Positions 27,121-37,400 of a stretch of DNA of 64,000 bases are shown here, in pieces. The DNA is taken from positions 124,001-188,000 of the forward strand of contig CAJNDS010002373.1 in assembly GCA_905221605.1 (NCBI GenBank). Reading direction: 5' to 3'. The stretch is from Symbiodinium natans. Its lineage: Eukaryota; Sar; Dinophyceae; Suessiales; Symbiodiniaceae. Made by a program: the position numbers and the translations under genes. Position 1 is the first letter of the stretch. Each line of letters opens with the position of its first letter. The notes beneath the pieces were generated by a model. That model searched no databases, was not told where the DNA came from, and worked only from the letters and a program-made list of their open reading frames with translations.

Positions 27121-27932
27121 TTATTTGTATCTTTTCATACCCCTAAATCTTCAGTACCCTACTTTTCGTATTTTGTTTTTTGATTGTTTTCTTGTTTTAT
27201 AAAACTTTTGAGCCGGACAAAACCCTAAAAGCCCCAACTGAACACGAAAGCCTTCGCGTAGCATACGCGAACCCTAAGAGTAAACCCTAAACCCTATCAA
27301 CGAACCTTCCTGAAATTGTTGTAGCCAGTGATGTTGATGAAGTCGTGCGCCTGGCGGAGTGGTAAGTCGCGGTTATACTGCCGGAGTTAGGGTTTAGGGG
27401 TTGCAAAGTCAACAGGCACTCTTCGGACCTCTGATTTTTGCACTGTCCGCTGGCTCGTTCTGCATGTGCTGGTCTCTGACACTTCGCCCTGTACGACGCG
27501 AAAAGGGCGCACCCGTGATTTTGAAGAAATTCCATTCTGTAATTCTGATTTTTGAAGGTCAGAATCCCAGTTTTGAGGATTAGAATTAGAATCCTAATTT
27601 GAGAGTCAGAACCCTATTTGAGAGGGTGGTGGACCCTACTTTCGAGGGCGGGCACTTGTATGCTGCGGGGCAATACGGGTGCTTCTGTGCAACTACAGCT
27701 CAACTGTGAAACACTTTGGAATCGGCAGAGATCGTGACAGGGACATCCTGCATTCATGTTTAAAACTATTTGCGAGGCCTGTGAGCACTTCAATCTGGGC
27801 CCAGCACGCACTCCGCCAATGAGTGATACCTCATACATGAGGCATGTGCACCTTGAAGGTGGATTCTGCATACTATATACAAGTGTTGAGCGTGTTGGGC
27901 GCAAACAAGAGGGAATAACTGCGCAATGTGCT
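27121..27932. other. Host-like GC-rich DNA inside the element
   Basis: Composition switches from AT-rich viral DNA to GC-rich sequence with CCCTAAA-like tracts near 27280 and 27390 by about 27220. No convincing gene is seen. The segment to 29197 lies inside the terminal repeats, so it is either captured cargo or a later insertion. Confidence 0.5.
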
Positions 27933-28676
27933 TCAGATAGGTTGTCGCATCATTGCGACATGTGCCTTTGTCAAGTCCAAGCGCTCCACAGCGTAGCCAT
28001 TCTGCTTGGCATAAAACTCACCCACGTCGTGGAACAATTGCGCATAGTCTGGCCAGCCCGTGTGTCCAGACAAGTCCACAATGACCAGACCTCCTAGTGG
28101 CTGATGGAGGCCAGAACTCGCAGCACCATACAGCAGCATCTCGGGTATTGTTGGGAACTGCTGTAGTGTCTGAAGCTTCTTATGACGCAAGAAGGCTTGC
28201 CACCGGGAAGGATTTGAAACTAGATAGGCATTCACCCTGCTCATGATGGGCCTACCCGACGAGTTCCAGAGCTTCGCGGCTCGCTGCAAGTTCTGGCTGC
28301 GCGCGTATGTGGCAAAGTCCTGGAAGACCAGTTCAAGCCAGAATCGAGAGCTCACGTTGATATACTTGAGCTTTGTAATGTCGATCTCCATCTGCATCTT
28401 ATTTTTGACTGCGTCTATTTCAACTTTAAGCTGAAATTTAGCCTCCGCCTCCTTCAACGCCATCGCCTTTTCCATCTCCTTTTCCATCTCCTTCAACGCC
28501 ACAGCCTTTTCCATGTCCGCCTCCTTCAACGCCACAGCCTTTTCCATCTCCATCTCCGCCTCCTTCAACGCCACAGCCACCCTTGTTGCAGCATCCCTGT
28601 GCTCAACAAGGCGTTTCGATTTTTTGATGAGCCGTCCCGTCTTGAGCACCTTGCGACGCCTTGACATGGGCGCCAT
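27933..28676 (-). CDS. Host-like coiled-coil ORF carried inside the element
   Basis: 247 residues from an ATG in a GCCATGG context. It begins basic (MSRRRKVLKTGRL). Residues 35-85 are repeats of AVALKEAEMEMEK/ADMEK type, forming a coiled coil. The C-terminal 130 residues look globular, with Trp and aromatic residues (FWLELVFQDFATY, VIVDLSGHTGW) but no family I recognise. The GC-rich codons are unlike the AT-rich viral genes, which points to a cellular origin. It is intronless. A cargo gene captured by the virus or a host gene swept in by nested insertion are both possible. Confidence 0.5.
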   Translation of the reverse strand: MAPMSRRRKVLKTGRLIKKSKRLVEHRDAATRVAVALKEAEMEMEKAVALKEADMEKAVALKEMEKEMEKAMALKEAEAKFQLKVEIDAVKNKMQMEIDITKLKYINVSSRFWLELVFQDFATYARSQNLQRAAKLWNSSGRPIMSRVNAYLVSNPSRWQAFLRHKKLQTLQQFPTIPEMLLYGAASSGLHQPLGGLVIVDLSGHTGWPDYAQLFHDVGEFYAKQNGYAVERLDLTKAHVAMMRQPI

Positions 28677-29197
28677 GGCAGCACGACTGGCAATGGTGGG
28701 TAATGAAGCGTGGAACTCTCAGAATGCAGTATAGACACACACACACACGATCCTCTTGCAGGCATCAAAATGAACTGCAAATGTCTCGCATTGTGAAAAA
28801 TGTGCTACGGGGTTGAACGCATGCAACTCGCCGGGCGCACCTACTTGGGCCTACCCTGATTAAGTTGCGCGGAACACCTGCAGAGGACTGGTGATTTACA
28901 TAAACGCGCAGGGCTGACCTTCGCATCTCGATGCTCTTGTCGTAGTCGGCCAGCACAGAAAACCAAACACATCGATGAATCCACTCCCTGACCCATAAAG
29001 TATTTGGGTATATATCGGGCTAAGATTCGGCTTCGTTGGTGGACTAAAGCATCAAGGGTAGCGGGTGGAGCATCAGGGTTGTGAGCTGGAGCGTCAGGCG
29101 TAGTGGGTTTGATCTCGTCAACGGTGGAGTGCCACCAAGAAGTGGCTAACCGAAGCCACCCCCAACGCCCCATACTATGCCCCATAAATTGAATAAG
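28677..29197. other. Host-like spacer before the right terminal repeat
   Basis: GC-rich sequence with an AC-dinucleotide run at 28735-28748. The final 45 bases (29153-29197) show diverged similarity to the sequence just inside the left terminal repeat. No supported gene. Confidence 0.5.
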
Positions 29198-29447
29198 CCT
29201 AACCTTGCCCAGTTTAGGATGTTACATCACCTGATAAATAGGATGAGATAGAGTATTTTAAGGATAATGAGCTAGTTATGATTATATGGCCACGGTGATG
29301 TAATAACCCAAACTGGCGACCCATTACCTTGTCCATTTTGGATAATTGCACCTTATTTTCTATATGGTAAAGTGTTTTAGGATATTATGGCTATGATCTG
29401 GGCCACGGTGGTGCAATTACCCAAACTGGGCAAGGCCTCCCCTGACT
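29198..29447 (-). repeat. Right terminal inverted repeat (250 bp)
   Basis: Reads as the exact reverse complement of 8881-9130 over 250 bases. The outer end is CCCCTGACT. The following host sequence (GTGGGCGGGG) does not duplicate the left flank, a pure G-run, so no target-site duplication is visible. Confidence 0.95.
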
Positions 29448-32400
29448 GTGGGCGGGGTCGTGAAAACCCCAAAAAGGTAACACTATCCCAAGCCCTTTCC
29501 GCCGGAGCACCTCCAAACATCACGGACCTCTGTGTTCCAACTCTGCGCGTAGGGAAAGCTACGTTCCCAGTACAGAGTAGGACAACGCATCACAAAACAA
29601 TGTAGTACCGTACGACAATAAAGCATCACGAAGCAGCATGAAAGTTGAAATGGGTGCAGGCTCATACTGAAAGTGCTTCTCGTGTGTCCTTTTGTGGGAA
29701 CTCTGCACCGAACCCCTTTAAACTTAGAGCCCTTAAACGCTCTAAACCCAGCACCCCAAAAAACCCTAGACCCCAAACCTGAAAAATAAAAATAAAAAAT
29801 AAGCCCCTCGAACAAAATTCGCGGAACACTCCACGTCAGCTTGGGAACCAGATGAAACCCAGAATTGGGATCATATATCCTATACTACCACAACTCCTAT
29901 TTAAGGTATATGAACCCTATACCCGAAACCCCTTCTACCCCAAAATCCCTAAACCCTCTAACCCTGAACCCCAAAACCAATAAACCCTACAAACCCTAAA
30001 AATCCTACAAACCTTTCGCGCCTAAAGACCCCTAAACCCTAAACCCTAAACCCTAAACCCTAAACCCTAAACCCTTTGAGGGTGGCAAAAAAAAAAAAAA
30101 ACCTTTGAGGGTGCACTTCTTGGGGGCCCCGGCGGGCGCACAGCAGACCGGGGCCCTGCGCGGCGTCACCCTTGGGGTGGCCTCCAAGGGAGTTTAGGGT
30201 TTAGGGTTTAGGGTTTCGGGTTTCGGGTTGAGGGTTGAGGGTTTAGGGGTTTGGGTGCTTCTTGAACCCTCAATTGGCGTCATATGCCCTATACTACTGT
30301 AGTTCCTATTAATTAGGGTATGTTCCGTTAATTAAGGGGTATTGTGCTTTTGGGGAATTGGGGTAAGCATACCCTGTACCGATAATTCCTACTCAAGTAT
30401 ATGATTCAGAAACCCTTTTAGGGGTTCTGGGGCCTTCGGGTTCTTTGGTTTTTTGCCACCCGCCTAGCTGTCTGCAAGACGCACTGCAGGGCCTACATAC
30501 GTTGTTCAAATATCATCGGCCTTCGATGTTGAGGGTGTAGGGTTTGGGGCCCTTTTGACCCATCGCAGGGGCGTAGAACACACTCTGGCTGTATTTCGTT
30601 GCTTGCGACCACTTTGCAAGGCCCAGCTGCCATGTGTGCACGGAGAGCTGTGGCCGGAGAATCACGGCCCACCCTTTGCAACAGTCTGTGGTCCCCCCCC
30701 CATCCCTCCCTCCCACCCCCAACCCACCGAAGAGGGCTAAACCGCAAAAAACCCTATTGCAAACCCTGTCAACCCGGAAGGCCTTTAAAGCCCTCAGAGT
30801 CTGGGCAACCTCCTGGATCCTTGCCATACTCCCCTTAGAACCTTCATAAAACCCATATGCTCAATATCCTAAAGAAACAATCATTCCAAGGGGGATATTA
30901 GGGGGTGTTCGGGTGTTCGTGCCCTGTGGCCTGGAGGTTGCTGGGTAACCCCAAAACCCCAAAACCCCAAAACCCTAAAACCCTAACACACTAAAACCCT
31001 AAAACCCAAAAACCCTAAACGGCCGATCTTCTTGTTTTCCCTCATTCATGCACAGCTCGGTCGCTCTGATCTCGAGGGCTGACTTCTCTCTGGCGAGTGG
31101 AGCAGTCCTTTCGGCTCCTTAACCCCTGCCTTTGGTGAACCCCTAATAAAGGGTTTATGGCTCATACTACCTTACAAGGAATTATAGTAGCGTAGGGTAT
31201 TTGGTCGATGGTTCATGCTACCTTGAAAGGAATTATAGAAGTAGAGGGTCTTCGGGTCGATGACCCCAATCTTGGGGTTCACTTGGTCCCCAAGGTATAC
31301 CCACCTCCTCGGTTAGGTCTAGGACTTGGGGTTCCGAATGAGTTTTGGGTTTAGGGTTTAGGGTTTTCGGATTTGGGGGTGCCGTATTGGGGTCGTTTTG
31401 TCAGGGAATCCTACGACTTGGGGTCTATTTTTCGGGGTCCCCTATTTTCGTAAACCCCCCAACTTTGCAATTTCCTTTTAGGGGGGCCTGGAGGGAAGTC
31501 AGCTTCTCAGGGGCAGGGCTTCCACGTTCGTGGACTGCTCCTGCGCTGAGATTCTTGGTAATGCTGCAAGCAGTACTAACCTTGAGGACCACATGAACCC
31601 TAAAAGGGTTTATGGTTCGGATGACCTTTCGGAAATATAGTAGTGCAGGGTAGATGACCCCAATTTTAGAGTTCATCTGGTCCCCAAGGCTAGCAATGCT
31701 GCTTGCAGTAATAATGTTACAAGGCCTGGGACAGCAATCTGCCGCCACTGCCTTGCCAAGGTGGCCGGTGGGGGAGCGACAATCGAGATGCCAATCGAAT
31801 CATCTTCGGAGAGCAAATAATGAACCACAAAATGGGGGACCGCACAGCCTAGACTAGCGGAAAACTCTGTATCAAGGTATAGGGTACCACAACTCTCGGG
31901 TCATTTAGGAATCCTGAAATAGGACGGTCAGCGCAACAACTCTACAAACAACCTATTCAGATTAAGGTACGTGGCATCACAAAACCGTTTATAGGAATCC
32001 TTTGGGCTATCTCCAAAAATAGGTGGTGCCCCTTACATACCACCACCCTCAAAATCAACCATCTTATCTTATGATTCAAGGTACATGGCACCATCAAACC
32101 GTTCTTAGGGCCCATTTGGTATCTCCCAAAATACAGAAGCCCAAAAAAACCTCCACCCCAAATCCAAAACCGTGTTATGTTTACACGTACGTGTAAAAAA
32201 GCTCATTCTCCCTGCACCCCAAATCCTAAACCGTGCTAGGGTTCGCCCTAAACCCTAAACCTAAACCCTAAACCCTAAACCCTAAACCCTAAACCCTAAA
32301 CCCGTGCGATTCAGGAACCCAAAGGGGCCCAAAAGGGCATCCTCTCAGCCTGGCATCCCTTGCTTCTGCTGCTCGAGGATTTCATGGCAGACTTCAGACA

Positions 32401-34345
32401 GATGCTCCACCTGAGCTCAAGGTCTAGGGTTTAGGGCTAGGGTTTAGGGTTTAGGGCTATAGGGTTTAGGGTTTAGGGCTAGGTTTTAGGGGTTTAGGGC
32501 TTCGGGCCAGGAATTGTGGGGAAACCCCGCAAAAATCCTATAGGAGTCTCCGCCCTCTCCCCACTTCGAACTTTAGTGTGCCGACTCTGCTGCGCCTGTG
32601 ACGGGCAAAGTATCTTGGGGGACCAAATGAAACCTGAAAGGGTTGAAAGGGTTTATGGTTCATGTACCTTGAAAGGAATTATGGTAGTACAAGGAAAAAA
32701 TTGGGTCATATTATTGTGTTGCGACGTCACACACGTTTCATAGGTAACGCAGTTTCTCGCAGTTCCTGTAAAAGTATTTGTCGGAATTGCTGATTCTCAC
32801 TTGTGCTAAAATGGCCGCTCTTTTTGCGCAAGAAGTCCAAGAGACGCGATTCCGAGGAACCGTGCGTTAACATGTCTAAACACTTGCGCCAGTACCCCGT
32901 CAGGTTTCATGAGCCTAGTCGGGCTTCTTAGTCTTTTCTCCGTGACAGTGAAAACGTGACAAGAAATTAGAAAATCCGGCGATCATGCCTAGTAGTGCGC
33001 AGAACCTAAGCAGAAACGCGCGCAGCGCGTTTTTAGACATGTGCACTATACTAATTCCTGGTATATGAACCATATTTAAATCCTTTTGGGTTCATTTAGG
33101 TCCGCAAGGCCTGCACCAATACACCGCATGTGGCATACGATGTGTGGTAGACTTCCACCGTAACTTCAGAAAACCTAACAGACAAGAGCCTCGCCCGCAT
33201 GTGTTGGTGTGAGAGTCGAACTTTAGAATTTAGAAGGCGCACCACTCCCCTTTCAAGGCCTGCCCACTCCCCCCCCGCCCCCCCCCCCCTACAACCCCGG
33301 ACCCAAGTTGCCAAGCCTTGTCATGAAGCTTGGCGCCCTCGCGCATCAAGCGATAGACGTGGATGCTCTGCGCAGGCCCTTGGAAGAACTTCCTGGGCTG
33401 GCCAAAGTCGGCCCGGCTTCGACTCTCGCACTAGCACATGCAGGCAAGGCTCCGGTAGGTTTAGGGTTTAGGGTTTAGGGTGTTCTTGTGCAAAGGCACG
33501 GTCTAGGCTCATAAAGGCTGTGCACCGCAAGGCCATGTGTTCCAAACATGAAACGAGTCAAACCTGGACCCTTCTTAAGGATGTACCCCGAAGAGGTTCA
33601 CATAAAATGATCCCAATATGACCCTTATCTTCCCTCAGAGGATCTTTCTAAACAGGGTCCCAAAACCCATGGGGACGAGGTAGGAGTCCCATGAAAACAG
33701 CAGTTCCTTCACAGGCAGCCCATTGAAATGCAGCCGTGGCTTAGGGTTTAGGGTGTTTAGTGTTTAGGGTTTAGGGAGTGGGGGAGATTCGCCCAACTCC
33801 CACTGTTGCACTGATTCGGCTCGCAGTTCAACAAGCTGACAACTCCGAAAACTGAACACTCAGAAGGCGAAACCCTCAGAAGGCAGCAGAGTTCCGTGGG
33901 CAGAAGCAGGAGGCCCAGGAGGAAGAAGGAGGAGGCCATTCTCAAACCAAGAATACCCCGCGCGATGAAGCCACCTGCTCCTAAAACTTTTTTTGCCCGA
34001 AGCCCTAAGCGCGTGGAGTCACTCAGACGGGCACTGAGAACCCAACCCCTACTTCTTTGTAGTTTACCTGGGAATCCCATTAACGACTTTCTAGTAAAAC
34101 CTATAAAACAGGAGGCTTTGGGTTCTTAAGGTAAAACTTAACCCCCAAACCCTAAGCCCTCTAGACCCTAAACCTTAAACCCTATAAACTCTTTTGCCCC
34201 AAAAACCCTATACAAACCCTAATTACACCCTTTTTTTGCAACTGGGCTTGTGGGCTAGCCAGATCTGAGCTCTCAGTCATCACGACTAACCCTAAACCCT
34301 AAACCCTAAACCCGGACCCTAAACCCTAAACCCTAAACCCTAAAC
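29448..34345. other. Intron-rich host DNA with dispersed repeats and faint exons
   Basis: Telomere-like tracts lie at 30028-30075, 30192-30240, 32248-32302 and several shorter places. A dispersed repeat with a TACCTTGAAAGGAATTATAG core occurs near 31161, 31210, 31615 and 32657. Minus-strand blocks that look coding lie near 30763-30838, 32345-32415 and 33290-33430; the last reads FFQGPAQSIHVYRLM and LHDKAWQLG. They are too short to name and may belong to the minus-strand genes on either side. Confidence 0.4.
31161..31692. repeat. Dispersed repeat family, three copies here
   Basis: Copies near 31161, 31210 and 31615 share a core of GGTTCATGCTACCTTGAAAG followed by GAATTATAGTAGT; related pieces lie near 29850, 30265, 32657, 33045, 34975 and 38710. 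Often a GGTTCA...TGGTCCCCAAGG block is nearby. It may be a short transposable or introner-like element; ends are not defined. Confidence 0.5.
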
Positions 34346-34423
34346 CTGCATGCAGCATGGGATCAGGCCCTTCGCGAACTCTTCCTCGTCGATGCAGCCG
34401 CTCTGGTCGGCGTCTAAGATTTC
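34346..34423 (-). CDS. EF-hand exon of the channel gene
   Basis: A 78-base exon with a complete calcium-binding loop pattern (D-A-D-Q-S-G-C-I-D-E-E-E). Its acceptor is CACAG and its donor is the first GT of a GTTTAGGG telomere-like array. It is listed separately because it is the clearest case of a telomere repeat acting as splice donor. Confidence 0.7.
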
Positions 34424-37400
34424 CTGTGTCTGGTTTGGGGTCTATACCTAAACCCTAAACCCTAAACCCTTTATAGGGCTCTTTGTAGGCTGCCTTTTAG
34501 GTTTGTAGAGGGTTTCTAGAGGGTTTTTGTATGGCTCCGAAGTTACTTGGGATGTGTTCTTAAAGGATTGTTGGGGGCGACATGCGGGGTGGGCGTGACC
34601 GGTTTCGGGGATACAAGGCCCGCTGTCACAAGCGTTCGTGTCTGTGTGAACCTGCCCCAAGCCGCTGGTATTTACAGCGCTGTGGCCTCGTTGCTCAACA
34701 TAATATTTAACATGTCTTGTGTAATATCAGAGGCTTATGTACATTACATCTCCACAATACACAACCAGCAGTGAAGGTCCAAAACCCTGAATTCCACCAA
34801 GTTGTTTTTGCAGGACCTTGACAGCATGCATTAGTAGAAATGCCGCGCCGACCAGGGAGTGATGGGCCAAGGGTCCCACAGCTCTTCTGCGTTGATGCCA
34901 TCCAGGTTGATGCCGAGCTTGCGGAAGAGCGTCTGAACCTGTTGGAGGATGATCACTGTTTCACAAGTACCTTGAGGGCCAGATGAAACTTAAAATTTGG
35001 GTCAGACCCTATACTGCTCTAGTTTCTATAACGGAAATGCGAAGCCCTTTCTTGCAACTCGGCTTGCGGACTAGCCAGATCCGAAATGTGAAACCCCAAA
35101 CCCTAAACCCTTTTAGGGTCCCCAAGGGGAGCCTTGATGTTGGAAATCTGCTCTTTGAAGTCGTCGACGGTGAAATGCCCATTGATGTGCGCCAGTCTCA
35201 TGAACAAGTCCTGCCAAGTGATTGTTTAGGGTTTAGGGTTTAGGGTAAAAATAACTTGGAGGCAGCCGCATCGCGCAACAGGCATGCCTCTCCAGGCCAG
35301 ACATCACATACTGACGATGCTTGGGGAAAGATAGCATGGAGATGAAAGCATCGGAACAGGCGACCACCCATGCTGACTGGCAAAGTGGAAGGCGGGGAGC
35401 TCCAAGCGACATACCATGAACAGAGCAACCATGCCAACTACACCAAAGTGCACAAGTTGCCAACGGGGCATCTTGTTGAAAAGCGCGGAACCCAAAACCG
35501 CAAACACCAGACGCGAAAATCCAGCTGCCACAGACGCCCCTGCGCATTCGAAGTGGCCATGAAGCGAAGCAGTGGATCCCGGCACCTAAACCCTAAACCC
35601 TAAACCCTAAACCCTAAACCCTAAACCCTAAACCCTAAACCCTAAACCCTAAACCCTAAACCCTAAACCCTAACCCTAACAGGTCCTTGATGTCTGAGAT
35701 CCACCGCTTCCTCTCCGTCAGTGCCTCTGGGCGAGTCAGGTGCTTCAAAGCCGCCCTCTTGTGAATCCATCCCTTGCAACAACAGTTTAGGGTTTAGGGT
35801 TTCGACTCTCACACAGTTTAGGGTTTAGGGTTTAGGGTCTAGGGTTTAGGGTTGGTTTAGGGCTGGCGCTTTCTTGGGCCAACAATTCTCGCACCTCCAG
35901 GTACATGGCATCCTCATCTGCTCCCTTTAGAGCTTTGGCATTGTCCACGAAGATGCCCGTAACCTTAAGTCTGAAGGGTTTAGGCTTTAGGGTTTAGGCT
36001 TGGGATGTTCCCCCTTATGCTAACCGTCCTTAGTAGGGATTGTAGTAACGCCTATTAAGATCCCCATTGAGGACTGCTAGCATAAGGGGGAGCATCCCAA
36101 CTGAAGGTGGTGATTATCAAGTGTCCACGAGATGGGGCAGAGAAATTGCGAGCCAAGGCGCAATGTTGAGACAACAGAAGATAGTGAAGAACACGTAGGT
36201 TGCAAACATGTACTCCTGCAGGAGAGAGAGAGAGAGAGAGAGAGAGAACCAAAAAAAAAAACTCAAACCCCCCCATCCCAAAAACAACAGTCTTTGAATG
36301 CACAATCAAGAGGGCACGGGTCGAATGCGATCTTCCAAGTCTACGAGTAGCCTCAACGGCCTCTTCCCTTGTAGGGCCGAGGGGGCCCCATCGCTTCAGA
36401 CGGACTATCGTAGTATCTGGGTATATGAGCCCCTCTGCCAGGGCTAGGGTGTTTTAACATCTCACTTCACAGTCTCCCAGGCCGGTTAGCACAAAGTTGT
36501 TGCTACTCTCAGGCTAGGTTGATCCTCTTGCCCTCTCCCTCCCATTGAATCTTACTTAAACCCAAGAACGGATCATACAGAGTATCCCTAAACCCTAAAC
36601 CCTAAACCCTGAACCCTAAACCGTAACACAAGGGCCTACAAGCCAGTTTGAGGCTTGGTCTCCAGAGCTTCGCTCACCATACGTAGAGGCCGCACGCAAT
36701 CTTGCCAGTCTATCCCGCCGCTGATGGCCATGTACCTGAGAGAAAAGTCCCAGGTCTGTTGGGTTTAATTAGGGTTTAGGGTTTAGGGTTTCGGGATTTA
36801 GGGCGTAGATCGGGTTTTAGGGTGTAGAGGGTTTTTATCGGGCATGGGGTTCATGCAGTAGGATGCACTCTCCATACCCCGAAGCTTTGCCCCACGCAGA
36901 GATCGCACAGCGCATTCTTTTGAGACTAAAGGAAGGACCCTTGTAAGGGGCCTGTCAGGGTCATGTAGGAGCTACTCAGAAGTAAAATATAGGGACTGTG
37001 TAGGGTATAACACCCTAAACCCTCCCTCCACCTGAAAGGATTTCTATTGGGGAATATCCGTTTCACACGCAGTCCAGCTGCAGCGTCATCATGGTTCGCG
37101 AGAGGGATCCCCAATATAGAATGAGCTCCTGCTGTGATCCACCGTTCTCCTCACAGGTCGCGGGACTGGGTGGGTATAGGGTTTAGGGTTTGGGGTCTTT
37201 TTTACCGAAGGAGACTTTTTGTTTCATCTTGCTAGCCCAGTAACCATAGTTTAACAAGGGCACCATAGGTTAACAAGGGCACCTTTTTTGGGGGTTGGCT
37301 GCTTTACAAGGCAATCCATAACCGCAAAAAACGGGAAAAGGGCACCACTGGGCTACTAAGTCCTTCATGGGGATTAGGGGGCTGCTGGGTGCCCTTGTGG

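Larger units (their letters stand above)
8881..29447. mobile_element. Integrated polinton-like virus (about 20.6 kb)
   Basis: The element is bounded by 250-bp terminal inverted repeats. Its AT-rich body differs sharply from the GC-rich surroundings. It encodes the hallmark set of polinton-like viruses: DDE-type integrase, double-jelly-roll major capsid protein, penton-like minor capsid protein and FtsK/HerA-type packaging ATPase. A polymerase-like/SF1-helicase protein, GIY-YIG nuclease, fibre and lipase-like gene are also present. I see no adenoviral-type maturation protease. The ATPase carries a deletion with frameshift and the helicase a frameshift, so this copy is probably defective. About 2 kb of host-like GC-rich DNA lies inside the right end. 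It probably occupies an intron of a minus-strand host gene. Confidence 0.93.

Noticed and set aside
8860-29460. Target-site duplication flanking the viral element
   Set aside because: The left flank is a pure G-run and the right flank reads GTGGGCGGGG; any short match would be trivial, so none is called.
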